Both the position numbers and the translations under genes were made by a program. Of a stretch of DNA of 64,000 nucleotides, positions 54,601 to 61,942 are shown one piece after another. Numbering within the stretch: position 1 is the first letter of the stretch; each line of letters begins with the position of its first letter. The stretch is from Olivibacter sp036959255 (lineage in GTDB: Bacteria; Bacteroidota; Bacteroidia; Sphingobacteriales; Sphingobacteriaceae). The notes beneath the pieces were generated by a model. The model saw only the letters and a list, made by a program, of their open reading frames with translations, did not search any database and was not told the DNA's origin. The stretch covers positions 434,001 through 498,000 of the forward strand of contig NZ_JAWMTI010000001.1 of NCBI RefSeq assembly GCF_036959255.1. The letters run 5' to 3'.

Positions 54601-55001
54601 TCAATAAGCTGTTGTACAGAACCTTCGCTCTCTGTAAATGGTAACTTATCTTTAATTACAATGGTTTTGCCATTGATGGTGTAAAGAAAAGGCTGCCCTT
54701 CAAATACTTCGTCGAGCACATCTTGCAGCGGAGCATTTTGCCTATCGATATCAAAACGATGACCCTTATTGACAATCTGAGGACTATACAGAATGTTATA
54801 ACCAATCTGCTTACGAATAACTTTTAACGTTTCTTCAACGGAGATATTCTTTTGCTTAATGGTGATTTGCTGCCCGTAGCTTACCGCAGCAGCTTTCACA
54901 ATAGTCAGCATGGTTAATATAAGTGATAGCTTCATAATCCTACAGGATTTTTTAAGCATGTAATGTCCCTTACCATATAGGGATACAGTACAAAATTTCA
55001 T
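51630..55001 (-). CDS. SusC/RagA TonB-dependent transporter with STN domain (PUL 3)
   Basis: A 1123-residue receptor. The ATG at 55001 gives a long basic N-terminus as in many Sphingobacteriaceae SusC proteins; ATG 54959 is an alternative. An STN domain (about 45-110, ISVEETLKVIRKQIGYNILYS), a carboxypeptidase-like domain (IEGQVVDEQGAPLAGVTVIL), the QVVVIGYGTQKKSDITGSV region, the plug (DIESIEILKDASATAIYGARGANGVVIV) and the barrel are complete. It signals to the FecR gene 114 bp upstream. Confidence 0.94.
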   Translation of the reverse strand: MKFCTVSLYGKGHYMLKKSCRIMKLSLILTMLTIVKAAAVSYGQQITIKQKNISVEETLKVIRKQIGYNILYSPQIVNKGHRFDIDRQNAPLQDVLDEVFEGQPFLYTINGKTIVIKDKLPFTESEGSVQQLIEGQVVDEQGAPLAGVTVILKNSNIVTQTDATGIFRLQVAGQDAITLIVRSLGYLTQELRVSNTEKLKIALKEEQTSLDQVVVIGYGTQKKSDITGSVSSIRSADFNKGTNTTFDQLISGKASGVQVIQNSAEPGGGVSVRIRGASSINAGSSPLYVIDGLPIDNAPVVTGGGANFDAPRVPRNPLAALNPADIESIEILKDASATAIYGARGANGVVIVTTKKGKDGSTQVSYNASGGIQQVAHKIDLLSADEYKTVLNGLVDAGGGAETYRIGDDITMTDWQDEVFRKALIQNHSLSLSGGNNKTKFYTSFNYFDQQGVVRSSGFKRYSAKLNLSTAVTDKLETGVSLNVSYTRDDYAPGGFGINAESGAIYATLNFDPTLPIRDANGIYTLSPFLDMDNPLALLEGANALANTYRTFGTAYAKYQLLPGLSAKVNLGGDFSSQKRDVYVSRITRVGGPLGGSASILQGTLSNYLIEGTLNYDKQWDNHAISAVLGATTQRFIIDNTNQNARNFPSDLTGTYNTGLGDQSTYRLGSERRTNRLQSYLGRINYTFKDKYLLTGSFRMDGSSRFGVNNKFGYFPSFALGWKLHQEAFMQNAKAISNLKPRLSWGQTGNQEIGDYAAITTFSTGPGAILDDQLISTTQPARIANPDLKWETTEQFNLGLDFGLFNERIAGTIDYFQKKTFNMLLNLPIPTTTGFTSILSNVGSIRNTGWDFGITTQNLIGDFTWTTSINLSTLRNKVVNLGGIDQIITGDAGQTNQVFMIKEGLPVYSFYGYQIDGVWQTDDDFSVTRDPVAPGDIKYRDMNGDGVVNAEDRTILGNSFPKLTWSFGNNFSYKNWQLSVFLEGVQGVSMLNNNLVDAYFPVQFRRNRFAEPYLNRWTPENPSNKYPSFVNPTGQGSKLVNSYTVEDASYLRVRTLTLAYNLPLNKKYLRNLGLSLTAENLLTITDYSGFDPAVNPNGGAFNRIDFNAYPVAKTFILGLSVDF

Positions 55002-55115
55002 ACTTTTGAATAGTTTGGGTTATTTATTAATGGTTGCTTTCTTATCTATTAATAGGGCCCCAATTTGCTGGAAGTGTTGCTGCACTTCCGGCTCTTTTGC
55101 CCTTTTCGATTTTGA

Positions 55116-56246
55116 TTATTTCATCACAACAATCCTCCTTCCCTCTTTTTTGAAATGTACAATACCAGTTAATTCGAGCATTTGCAGCACGTCCTTTATA
55201 TCGCCGTACCGCGATATGCTACCGCTTAGTTGATAGTTTGTAATGTTTTTTTCATACACCACTTCAACATCGTACCAACGCTGTATTTTTTTCATAACGC
55301 TTCGTATATCCTCATTGGTGAACATAAACAGGCCATGGTGCCAGGCCACTGCCTCTTCCGTGTCAACTCGTAAGATGCTGATATCGGTCTCCTCTCCTTG
55401 CACCAAGGCCTGCTCGCCGGGTTTAAGTAACCGATTTGTACCATGACGAATAACCTTCACCGCCCCCGCTAACAGTGTAGTCTTCGTAAGCTGATCGTCT
55501 TGATAGGCACTGATATTAAAATGTGTACCCAGCACTACCACTTCCGTACCTCCCGCCACGACTCGAAAGGGTTTACTCGATTTGCTCACCTCAAAATAGG
55601 CTTCGCCCTGTAATTCAACTATCCGCTCATTACGATTGAATTCATTGGAAAACCGCAGGGAGGACGAGGCATTTAACCATACCTTCGAACCGTCCGGCAA
55701 TTGTAATTGATATTGCCCTCCTTTCGGCGTTTCCAAGGTGCTCCAATTTTCTTCTTCCATATCAACAGCGTCATTAAACCGATAAATCAATTGTCCATCA
55801 GCCGCGCTTAAGACTTCCAAATAACTATCTTTTAATAGCGATCCTCTTTCCTTTCCATTCAGCTCCATCGTAGCACCGTTTCCTAAGGTCAATCGAGCTT
55901 TATCATATCCAGAGGCAACATCATTATGACGCTCCTTTTGCTCCCTGTTGATAGCAGGCTCCTTTGTATACCAGATGAAACCAATTGCCAGCAAAATAAT
56001 CGCTGCCGCTGCACTGCTCCATACCGACCACTGGGTCCGCTTCCCGACGGAGGATCGTAACGATTGTTCGATCCCCTGCAAAAGTTGCTGCTTTACCGTC
56101 TCTTTCTCGCCCATCGATTCGTCCCAGTCCCAGTTCTCATGCGTCAATTGAAACTTCTCAAAGGCTTCCAATCGCGATAGCTCGCTGCCAGAACAAGTAC
56201 CTTTTGCTCTTTTCTCATATAAAATAATATACTCTTCTTCGGTCAT
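55116..56246 (-). CDS. FecR-family anti-sigma regulator (PUL 3)
   Basis: A 376-residue regulator, counted from ATG 56246 (MTEEEYIILYEKRAKGTCS, the usual family opening); the ATG at 56294 would add 16 hydrophobic residues. One membrane helix at about 74-91 after QWSVWSSAAAAIILLAIGFIW. The FecR domain (YQLQLPDGSKVWLNASSSL, VELQGEAYFEVSKSSKPF, VVVLGTHFNISAY) and a C-terminal segment (VMKKIQRWYDVEVVYEK) are complete. The cognate sigma gene is divergent, an unusual order. Confidence 0.9.
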   Translation of the reverse strand: MTEEEYIILYEKRAKGTCSGSELSRLEAFEKFQLTHENWDWDESMGEKETVKQQLLQGIEQSLRSSVGKRTQWSVWSSAAAAIILLAIGFIWYTKEPAINREQKERHNDVASGYDKARLTLGNGATMELNGKERGSLLKDSYLEVLSAADGQLIYRFNDAVDMEEENWSTLETPKGGQYQLQLPDGSKVWLNASSSLRFSNEFNRNERIVELQGEAYFEVSKSSKPFRVVAGGTEVVVLGTHFNISAYQDDQLTKTTLLAGAVKVIRHGTNRLLKPGEQALVQGEETDISILRVDTEEAVAWHHGLFMFTNEDIRSVMKKIQRWYDVEVVYEKNITNYQLSGSISRYGDIKDVLQMLELTGIVHFKKEGRRIVVMK

Positions 56247-56352
56247 ATATGATTGGTTATATATAAAGAGCCCTAAAATGCCAAGCACACACATAAAATT
56301 TTAAATTTTATTTTTTCTTATTGGTCTTCCGGGGATTTATAAGCAAATTGTT

Positions 56353-56381
56353 TTGATTATCCATGCTAAATCGTATTTTTG
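56353..56381 (+). promoter_or_regulatory. Promoter of the PUL 3 sigma gene
   Basis: TTG at 56353-56355, 18 bp spacer, TATTTTTG at 56374-56381: a good consensus match. It overlaps the first in-frame TTG (56379), so translation must begin further on. Confidence 0.5.
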
Positions 56382-56411
56382 AAAAACTCTACCATTTTAA
56401 TAGACTTAACC

Positions 56412-56969
56412 TTGGTAAAAACGGATCACGAATTATGGAAGAACGTACAGGCTGGTGATCAATACGCCTATCACCAACTATTTAACCGCCACTGGGAAAT
56501 GGCCTATGCGGGTGCTTTCCATTTTTTAAGAGATGCCGAAGCGAGCCGAGATATTGTGCATAACGTCTTCCTAAATATTTGGTTGAAACGTGAAAAGCTG
56601 GAAATACGTGAATTCCATGCCTATGTTAAAAACGCCTGTCGATATCATACTTACAAATATTTAAGAGCACGACATAAAGAATCACTCACCTTTGTGGATG
56701 AACAGACGCTCAAATCCTTAAGCACAGAAATAACGATCAATAGCGCCGAATACAACGAACGCTTTGAAGAACTGAGTTTATTCAAAACCTATCTTTTGAA
56801 GGAGCTTCCTAAAAGATGTCAAGAGATTTTTAGTCTAAGCAGAGAAGACCAATTGAGTAATCAGGAAATTTCACACCGATTAAACATATCCAAGCGTACC
56901 GTCGAAAATCAGTTAACCTATGCATTGAAACACATTCGCTTAGGATTGAAAAAACTTCTCCTTTTATAG
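56412..56969 (+). CDS. ECF sigma factor (PUL 3), non-ATG start
   Basis: A 185-residue ECF sigma factor counted from a TTG at 56412 (LVKTDHELWKNVQ); another TTG at 56379 lies inside the promoter. No in-frame ATG exists before HWEMAY, which is too far in. Region 2 (YHQLFNRHWEMAYAGAFHFLRDAEASRDIVHNVFLNIW) and region 4 (LPKRCQEIFSLSREDQLSNQEISHRLNISKRTVENQLTYALKHI) are full. It should work with the divergent FecR and the PUL 3 SusC. Confidence 0.85.
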   Translation: MVKTDHELWKNVQAGDQYAYHQLFNRHWEMAYAGAFHFLRDAEASRDIVHNVFLNIWLKREKLEIREFHAYVKNACRYHTYKYLRARHKESLTFVDEQTLKSLSTEITINSAEYNERFEELSLFKTYLLKELPKRCQEIFSLSREDQLSNQEISHRLNISKRTVENQLTYALKHIRLGLKKLLLL

Positions 56970-56987
56970 TCTTTCTCAAAAAAAATG

Positions 56988-56995
56988 TATATTTG
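56988..56995 (+). promoter_or_regulatory. -7 element (TATATTTG) of the ABC-F gene
   Basis: Exact consensus; no TTG at -33. It gives a leader of about 110 bases before the ABC-F start. Confidence 0.5.
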
Positions 56996-57081
56996 CCGTC
57001 GCAAACCACACACGTCTATTTACATGTAGGATTTAATTTCTTTCGAAAACAATAACATAAGTTCCAAGAATACTTGGTTCT

Positions 57082-57138
57082 ATGGTTGCACCCTTTAAGA
57101 AAGAAATCCATGCTTATCTTACGAAATATATCATATAA
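57082..57138 (+). CDS. 18-residue leader ORF overlapping the ABC-F start
   Basis: ATG at 57082 opens MVAPFKKEIHAYLTKYII and stop, in another frame, overlapping the ABC-F start at 57110. A small hairpin (CCAAG-N4-CTTGG, 57064-57077) precedes it. Leader peptides control several antibiotic-resistance ABC-F genes, so attenuation is possible; the call is tentative. Confidence 0.3.
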   Translation: MVAPFKKEIHAYLTKYII

Positions 57139-58696
57139 ACATCCAGATAAAGAACAGTTATTTGACGGTATTAATCTTATCGTAAATAATCACGACAAAA
57201 TTGCCTTGATTGGTCATAATGGCTCCGGGAAGTCTACACTCCTTAAAATCATCTGCGGCGAACAGAAAATCACGCAAGGTGAGTTGCTAACAAACGAGAC
57301 ACCTTATTATATCCCACAGGTTTTTGGGCAGTTCAACCATTTAACCATTGCGCAGGCATTGCATGTTGAACAAAAGCTCTATGCGCTAGGGGAGATTTTA
57401 GCGGGGCGAGCTACGGAAGAGTTAATGGATACATTAGCAGATGATTGGACCATCGATGAACGTTGTCTTGAAGCACTGGATCAGTGGCACTTAGCAGGAT
57501 TGAAATTAACGCAAGGGATGCACACATTAAGCGGCGGACAAAAAACAAAGGTTTTTCTGGCAGGAATTACAATTCATCGCCCCAAGTTAGTGTTACTTGA
57601 TGAGCCCAGTAATCATCTTGATACGGCTGGTAGAAAACTGCTATACGAATTTATTGAATCTACCTCGAGTACATTGCTCGTGGTCAGTCACGATAGAACC
57701 CTTTTAAAATTGTTAAATACGGTTTGCGAGTTGAATAAAAACGGTATTAAACGCTACGGAGGTAATTATGACTTTTATACCCAACAAAAAGGAATAGAGG
57801 TCAAAGCCTTAAACCAGGATGTTAAAAGCAAAGAGAAGGCGTTACGTAAGGCGAAGGAACAGGAAAGGGAAACCACAGAAAGACAACAAAAATTAGATGC
57901 ACGCGGTAAGAAAAAACAAGAAAAGGCAGGTGTTGCTCGCATTATGATGAACACATTACGAAACAATGCAGAAAAAAGCAGTACCAAAATAAAAAGCGTA
58001 CATAGTGAAAAAATTGACGGAATTTCGCACGATCTCCAAACACTACGTTCAGCCTTACCGGAAATTGATAAAATAAAATTCGGTTTTGAAGATTCTACAT
58101 TGCATAAAGGAAAAATCTTATTTTCGGCCATTGATATTAACTTTTCTTACGCATACAAAAACTTATGGAAAGAAAACCTAAATTTTCAAATTACCAGCGG
58201 TGAGCGTATTCACCTGCAAGGATTAAATGGTTCCGGTAAGACAAGCCTGATGAAGATTATGCTGGGAAAATTAAGTCCAACAATCGGTAAAGTGTTTCGT
58301 GTTTTGACTAACGCGGTTTACATTGACCAGGATTATTCATTAATTCAGGATCAGCTTACGGTATATGAACAGGCACAAACATATAATGACGCAGCTTTGG
58401 AGGAGCACGAAGTAAAAGTTCGTTTAAATCGCTTCTTGTTTACTAACGGTGATTGGAATAAGGTTTGTAGCAAGTTAAGTGGTGGTGAAAGAATGCGATT
58501 GATGCTTTGTTGTCTTAATATGTACAAAGAATCACCGGATTTGATTATACTGGATGAACCAACGAACAATTTAGATGTTCAAAATATTGATATATTAACC
58601 GCAGCGATCAACGCATACAAAGGTACACTGATCGTTGTATCGCATGATTTCCATTTTTTAGAACAGATTTATATGGAGCGTACCATTGCCCTTTAA
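57110..58696 (+). CDS. ABC-F family ribosome-associated ATPase
   Basis: A 528-residue soluble ABC-F protein counted from ATG 57110; the TTG at 57074 is unlikely. Two ABC domains: Walker A GHNGSGKST and GLNGSGKTS, signatures LSGGQ and LSGGE, Walker B LVLLDEPSNHLD and LIILDEPTNNLD. The linker (about 225-300) is highly charged and helical (KSKEKALRKAKEQERETTERQQKL), as expected for the P-site tRNA interaction motif. No membrane segments. Relatives rescue or protect ribosomes, some giving antibiotic resistance. Class cannot be decided. Confidence 0.92.
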   Translation: MLILRNISYKHPDKEQLFDGINLIVNNHDKIALIGHNGSGKSTLLKIICGEQKITQGELLTNETPYYIPQVFGQFNHLTIAQALHVEQKLYALGEILAGRATEELMDTLADDWTIDERCLEALDQWHLAGLKLTQGMHTLSGGQKTKVFLAGITIHRPKLVLLDEPSNHLDTAGRKLLYEFIESTSSTLLVVSHDRTLLKLLNTVCELNKNGIKRYGGNYDFYTQQKGIEVKALNQDVKSKEKALRKAKEQERETTERQQKLDARGKKKQEKAGVARIMMNTLRNNAEKSSTKIKSVHSEKIDGISHDLQTLRSALPEIDKIKFGFEDSTLHKGKILFSAIDINFSYAYKNLWKENLNFQITSGERIHLQGLNGSGKTSLMKIMLGKLSPTIGKVFRVLTNAVYIDQDYSLIQDQLTVYEQAQTYNDAALEEHEVKVRLNRFLFTNGDWNKVCSKLSGGERMRLMLCCLNMYKESPDLIILDEPTNNLDVQNIDILTAAINAYKGTLIVVSHDFHFLEQIYMERTIAL

Positions 58697-58854
58697 TACA
58701 TAGATTGACCATGATATTTCATGAAATAGCGGTTAAAAAATTATTATTTATTAACTCAGATTATCAATTGATGGGTGTTAATCCAGTATTTCTTATCTAA
58801 TTTATCCCTATTAACAATGATGGTGGACGAAAACGGTTTATCACATTTTCTTCG

Positions 58855-58862
58855 TATATTTG
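58855..58862 (+). promoter_or_regulatory. Orphan -7 element (TATATTTG)
   Basis: Exact TAnnTTTG, with GTGGAC at 58823-58828 upstream. It points into a region with no gene on the plus strand. Confidence 0.45.
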
Positions 58863-58898
58863 TAAATCCTTCCTTAATCAAAACACGACACGTTTATT

Positions 58899-58940
58899 AT
58901 GATGAAAAATATTATTAACATCGACGTTAAGTCCACATAA
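58899..58940 (+). CDS. Possible 13-residue ORF before the repeat array
   Basis: ATG-ATG start, reading MMKNIINIDVKST and stop inside the first repeats, 37 bases after the orphan -7 element. It could be a leader peptide or chance. Confidence 0.25.
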   Translation: MMKNIINIDVKST

Positions 58941-58969
58941 AGTCCACCTTTAGTCCACGTTAAGTCCAC
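58930..58969 (+). repeat. Four AGTCCAC repeats at exact 11-bp spacing
   Basis: AGTCCAC begins at 58930, 58941, 58952 and 58963, embedded in an 11-bp unit TWAAGTCCACN. One turn of DNA per unit suggests side-by-side protein binding. An inverted GTGGAC lies at 58823-58828. Confidence 0.8.
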
Positions 58970-58991
58970 CTATCATTTGGTATACCTCCGC

Positions 58992-59078
58992 CACCCATCC
59001 GTATTTCATTGTGTTTCTATAGCACGTACCCAGTACGGATGTTGCAGGAATAGCATAGGAATAGAGGTGGGATGGGTG
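58992..59078. other. Mutually exclusive inverted repeats
   Basis: CACCCATCC (58992-59000) pairs with GGATGGGTG (59070-59078); the overlapping CATCCGTA (58996-59003) pairs instead with TACGGATG (59034-59041). Only one can form at a time. Confidence 0.45.
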
Positions 59079-59123
59079 CTATCTATTTCTTAGGTAGCGG
59101 CGTGTGTTTAAAGTTTGATGCTA

Positions 59124-60758
59124 TTACAATCTTTCCTGATACATTTTATAGACATCGCTCCCAGACTCCTCGATTTTCAATTTGTTCAATTGTTCAGCCT
59201 TTTGTTTACGTGCTCTTTTTAATTTCAACCACCCACTGTAAAGTAAGTTTTCATTGATGGCTGGTTTAGGAAAAAACAAGCTGCCAATATACCCTACCAC
59301 TACCACCAAAATATGGCTGTAAACGCCCAACATCAATTTATGGTGGGTAAAATTTAGGGAGCCTAAATCCAGCAATTTGTACTTGTCCTCCCCAATACCG
59401 ATCTCGGTGGATGTTAAGAGCGCATAGGCTGTAAAAAAGATACATGTTATGATCGCAATATTAACCCCCCTTTCATTCGCCCTGCTTGAAAATAGACCTA
59501 ACAAAAAGATTCCGACAATTCCGCCGGAGAATATGGCATACAACGTAAAAATCACCCCCAAAATCCCTTCACTTCCCAAATATGCATATACAAACCCGAT
59601 GGCGATGGTAATTATACCCGACAAAACCACAATCCATTTACTACTCGTTAGATATACGCGATCTTCCTTTCCAGGCCTCATTTTTTTATAATAATCCTCA
59701 ACACCGACAGCTGCTAGTGCGTTGAGATCTGCGCTTAAGCTACAAATAGCAGCCGATATCATTGCAGCCAACACAAAGCCCACAACTCCTGTTGGGAGTT
59801 CCGTCATAATAAAATAAGGAAACACGCTATTAGCGTTGACATTATCGGGTAACGGCTGTTGCGTGTAATAAGCGAAAAGAGCCGTACCTATAAACATAAA
59901 AAGCGCCCAGACCGGTACTGTAAGCAGAATACCCAATAAAGAAGCACCGATTGCGCCTTTATCTGTTTTAGCGGTTAAATAGCGTTGTACAACGGTTTGA
60001 TCGGTTCCATATTTTTGTATTCCATAAAACAAGCCATTAATGGCAACCACAATGAATGTAAGGTTTTTAAAGTCCAGGTCATAGGGCCCGAAGCCTGTAC
60101 GATGATTTATTTGTGCAATTTGCCATACCTTTTCGACGCCACCATCAACCGCAAAAAATATTAATAACAAGCAGATAATTCCACTTAAAAACAACATGAA
60201 TCCCTGAAAGACATCCAACCAAATTACCGCCTCAAGTCCTCCCAGTAAGTTAATTGTAATGATAATTGCACCGGTACCTGCAATTACCCAAAACGTATTT
60301 ACCCCTGTCATGCTGCTCAACGCAACCGCCAACAGATATAATACTGTTCCCATTCCTGAAAATTGTCGTAGAACAAAAGCAATGGAGCTATAATAACGCG
60401 CAAAAGATCCGAAGCGCTTTTCAAAATATTCATAGGTGCTTAATCCGATTACTTTTCGGTACATGGGAACGATAAACCAGATACTTACTAATAATACGAT
60501 CGGCACCATGAGTCCTTGAACCAGTAAAATCCAATTGGAGGTGAATCCTTCACTTGGATACCCCAAAAAGGTTACACTACTAATTAGCGTTGCCAGAAGA
60601 GAAATCCCAATAGCCCAAGATGGCACCCTGCCTCTTGCTGAGAAAAATGACTGAGTAGAGGTTTGGTTTTTTGCATAACGCATCCCCATATATAAGGTTA
60701 TCAGAATAACAATGATAATGATACCGTAATCAACCGCCCCTAATGCAGTTTTTGTCAT
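59124..60758 (-). CDS. Sodium:solute symporter (SSS family)
   Basis: A 544-residue inner-membrane transporter with about 13 helices, of the sodium:solute symporter family (sialic acid/sugar-type branch). FQGFMLFLSGIICLLLIFF and TSSVTFLGYPSEGFTSNWIL-like segments and the GYEYFEKRFG-type loop (LSTYEYFEKRFGSFARYYSS) are typical. The C-terminal tail is charged (LKRARKQKAEQLNKLKIEE). It follows the DUF1537 kinase by 29 bp and probably brings in the acid sugar used by this operon. Confidence 0.9.
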   Translation of the reverse strand: MTKTALGAVDYGIIIIVILITLYMGMRYAKNQTSTQSFFSARGRVPSWAIGISLLATLISSVTFLGYPSEGFTSNWILLVQGLMVPIVLLVSIWFIVPMYRKVIGLSTYEYFEKRFGSFARYYSSIAFVLRQFSGMGTVLYLLAVALSSMTGVNTFWVIAGTGAIIITINLLGGLEAVIWLDVFQGFMLFLSGIICLLLIFFAVDGGVEKVWQIAQINHRTGFGPYDLDFKNLTFIVVAINGLFYGIQKYGTDQTVVQRYLTAKTDKGAIGASLLGILLTVPVWALFMFIGTALFAYYTQQPLPDNVNANSVFPYFIMTELPTGVVGFVLAAMISAAICSLSADLNALAAVGVEDYYKKMRPGKEDRVYLTSSKWIVVLSGIITIAIGFVYAYLGSEGILGVIFTLYAIFSGGIVGIFLLGLFSSRANERGVNIAIITCIFFTAYALLTSTEIGIGEDKYKLLDLGSLNFTHHKLMLGVYSHILVVVVGYIGSLFFPKPAINENLLYSGWLKLKRARKQKAEQLNKLKIEESGSDVYKMYQERL

Positions 60759-60787
60759 AATATTGGTTGTTTAAGTGTTAGTTTTAG

Positions 60788-61942
60788 CTATAGCATATAC
60801 CATGGGTAACTACCCGGCTTTAAAGTTATCCATATTTCGGGATCTTTAGGTATGCTACAGCGGATTACCCCTGGAGCTAGTTCTTCCAATGGTTTTAATT
60901 GTCCTATCTGCCGATGAGCCAATATCGCTCCAGCAGTCGCACCTCCTTCTATTACAAGCTCTTGAATGGAAAGTTCATTCAATAAGTCGTTCATTATTTT
61001 TGCCATACTGTCCCTTAAAAATCCGGGGGCTAAATCCATCTTTGATACGAGCTCGTTATCGAAAGCAATAATCGCTTTTTGGTGGTAGGTAAGGGCGGCA
61101 TTCACACGCTCCTTCCAACGAAGAAGCTCGCCCTCATCAATCATTTTACCCGACTGAATAACAGGAAGATAGCAAACAGGTTCATTCGCCATACGCCAGG
61201 CCTGAATTCGTTGGATGCTTTTTTCATAGTTACTACCGCAGACGTACAAAGAAGGTCTTTTGAATCCGGTAAAAACCTGGTTCTCATCCGCTTTTTCATT
61301 TTTTACGCTTTTTGTACGGTGTTCAAGAAAAGCAATAAATGCCGAAGATCCGCCCACAAAAAGAACATCTTCCGGTGCTATTTGTAGCCATTTATGCATA
61401 TCCTCTTCACTTGACAATTCACCGATCACCAAACCTTTTTTAGGAAAGACTTCGTGGTGCGATTTTATTTGTACCTCTCCTTGCGCACCCAACATTGTCA
61501 ACACATCCGCACTCTTTACAGGAAATTCAGGGTCGCTTGAGAAGGCTGTCTCATTGATCGGTTTATCCTGTATATAATATTTGCCCTTTCGGATAGTTCG
61601 CCCCAAACGCGGATTTGCGGGGAGCAGCAAAGCCCGTTGCACGCCCGTGACTGACATTTGCGCGACAGTCTCGGCGACTACATAACCCCTTAAAACCGAA
61701 TCTACCTTTTTAAATAAAAAAGTATAAGAGAGTCCCTTAATCCAATCAAGCACCTTTTCTAGCTGCACGATAGCCTCTGCTAACGCCATGGACCGCGTGT
61801 CGGTATTAATAATCAACAGATCGGTTCCCATTGCTATAGAAACGCCAATTTGATTCGTGATCTCAACCCGCAGGTTATAGCGCAGACCAATCCCTCCTAA
61901 CTCTGTAGCTCCCGTCAAATCATCTGCGATTACAATAATCAT
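60788..61942 (-). CDS. Four-carbon acid sugar kinase (DUF1537 family)
   Basis: A 384-residue kinase; relatives (DtnK, LtnK, OtnK) phosphorylate threonate, erythronate or related acids on O4. IIVIADDLTGATELGG is the family N-terminus, KKVDSVLRGYVVAE the next block, and LVIEGGATAGAIL the C-terminal nucleotide site; LKPGSYPWY ends it. It is slightly short for the family. It overlaps the PdxA-like gene by 4 bp. Confidence 0.87.
   Translation of the reverse strand: MIIVIADDLTGATELGGIGLRYNLRVEITNQIGVSIAMGTDLLIINTDTRSMALAEAIVQLEKVLDWIKGLSYTFLFKKVDSVLRGYVVAETVAQMSVTGVQRALLLPANPRLGRTIRKGKYYIQDKPINETAFSSDPEFPVKSADVLTMLGAQGEVQIKSHHEVFPKKGLVIGELSSEEDMHKWLQIAPEDVLFVGGSSAFIAFLEHRTKSVKNEKADENQVFTGFKRPSLYVCGSNYEKSIQRIQAWRMANEPVCYLPVIQSGKMIDEGELLRWKERVNAALTYHQKAIIAFDNELVSKMDLAPGFLRDSMAKIMNDLLNELSIQELVIEGGATAGAILAHRQIGQLKPLEELAPGVIRCSIPKDPEIWITLKPGSYPWYML

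Larger units (their letters stand above)
58697..59123. other. Gene-free gap with promoter, 11-bp repeats and competing hairpins
   Basis: No known gene. It contains a lone -7 element (58855-58862), a 13-codon ORF (58899-58940), four AGTCCAC repeats at 11-bp steps (58930-58969), and two mutually exclusive stems between 58992 and 59078. It lies between convergent 3' ends. Confidence 0.6.

Noticed and set aside
58930..58969. CRISPR array
   Set aside because: The 11-bp period is far too short, there are no spacers, and no cas genes are near.
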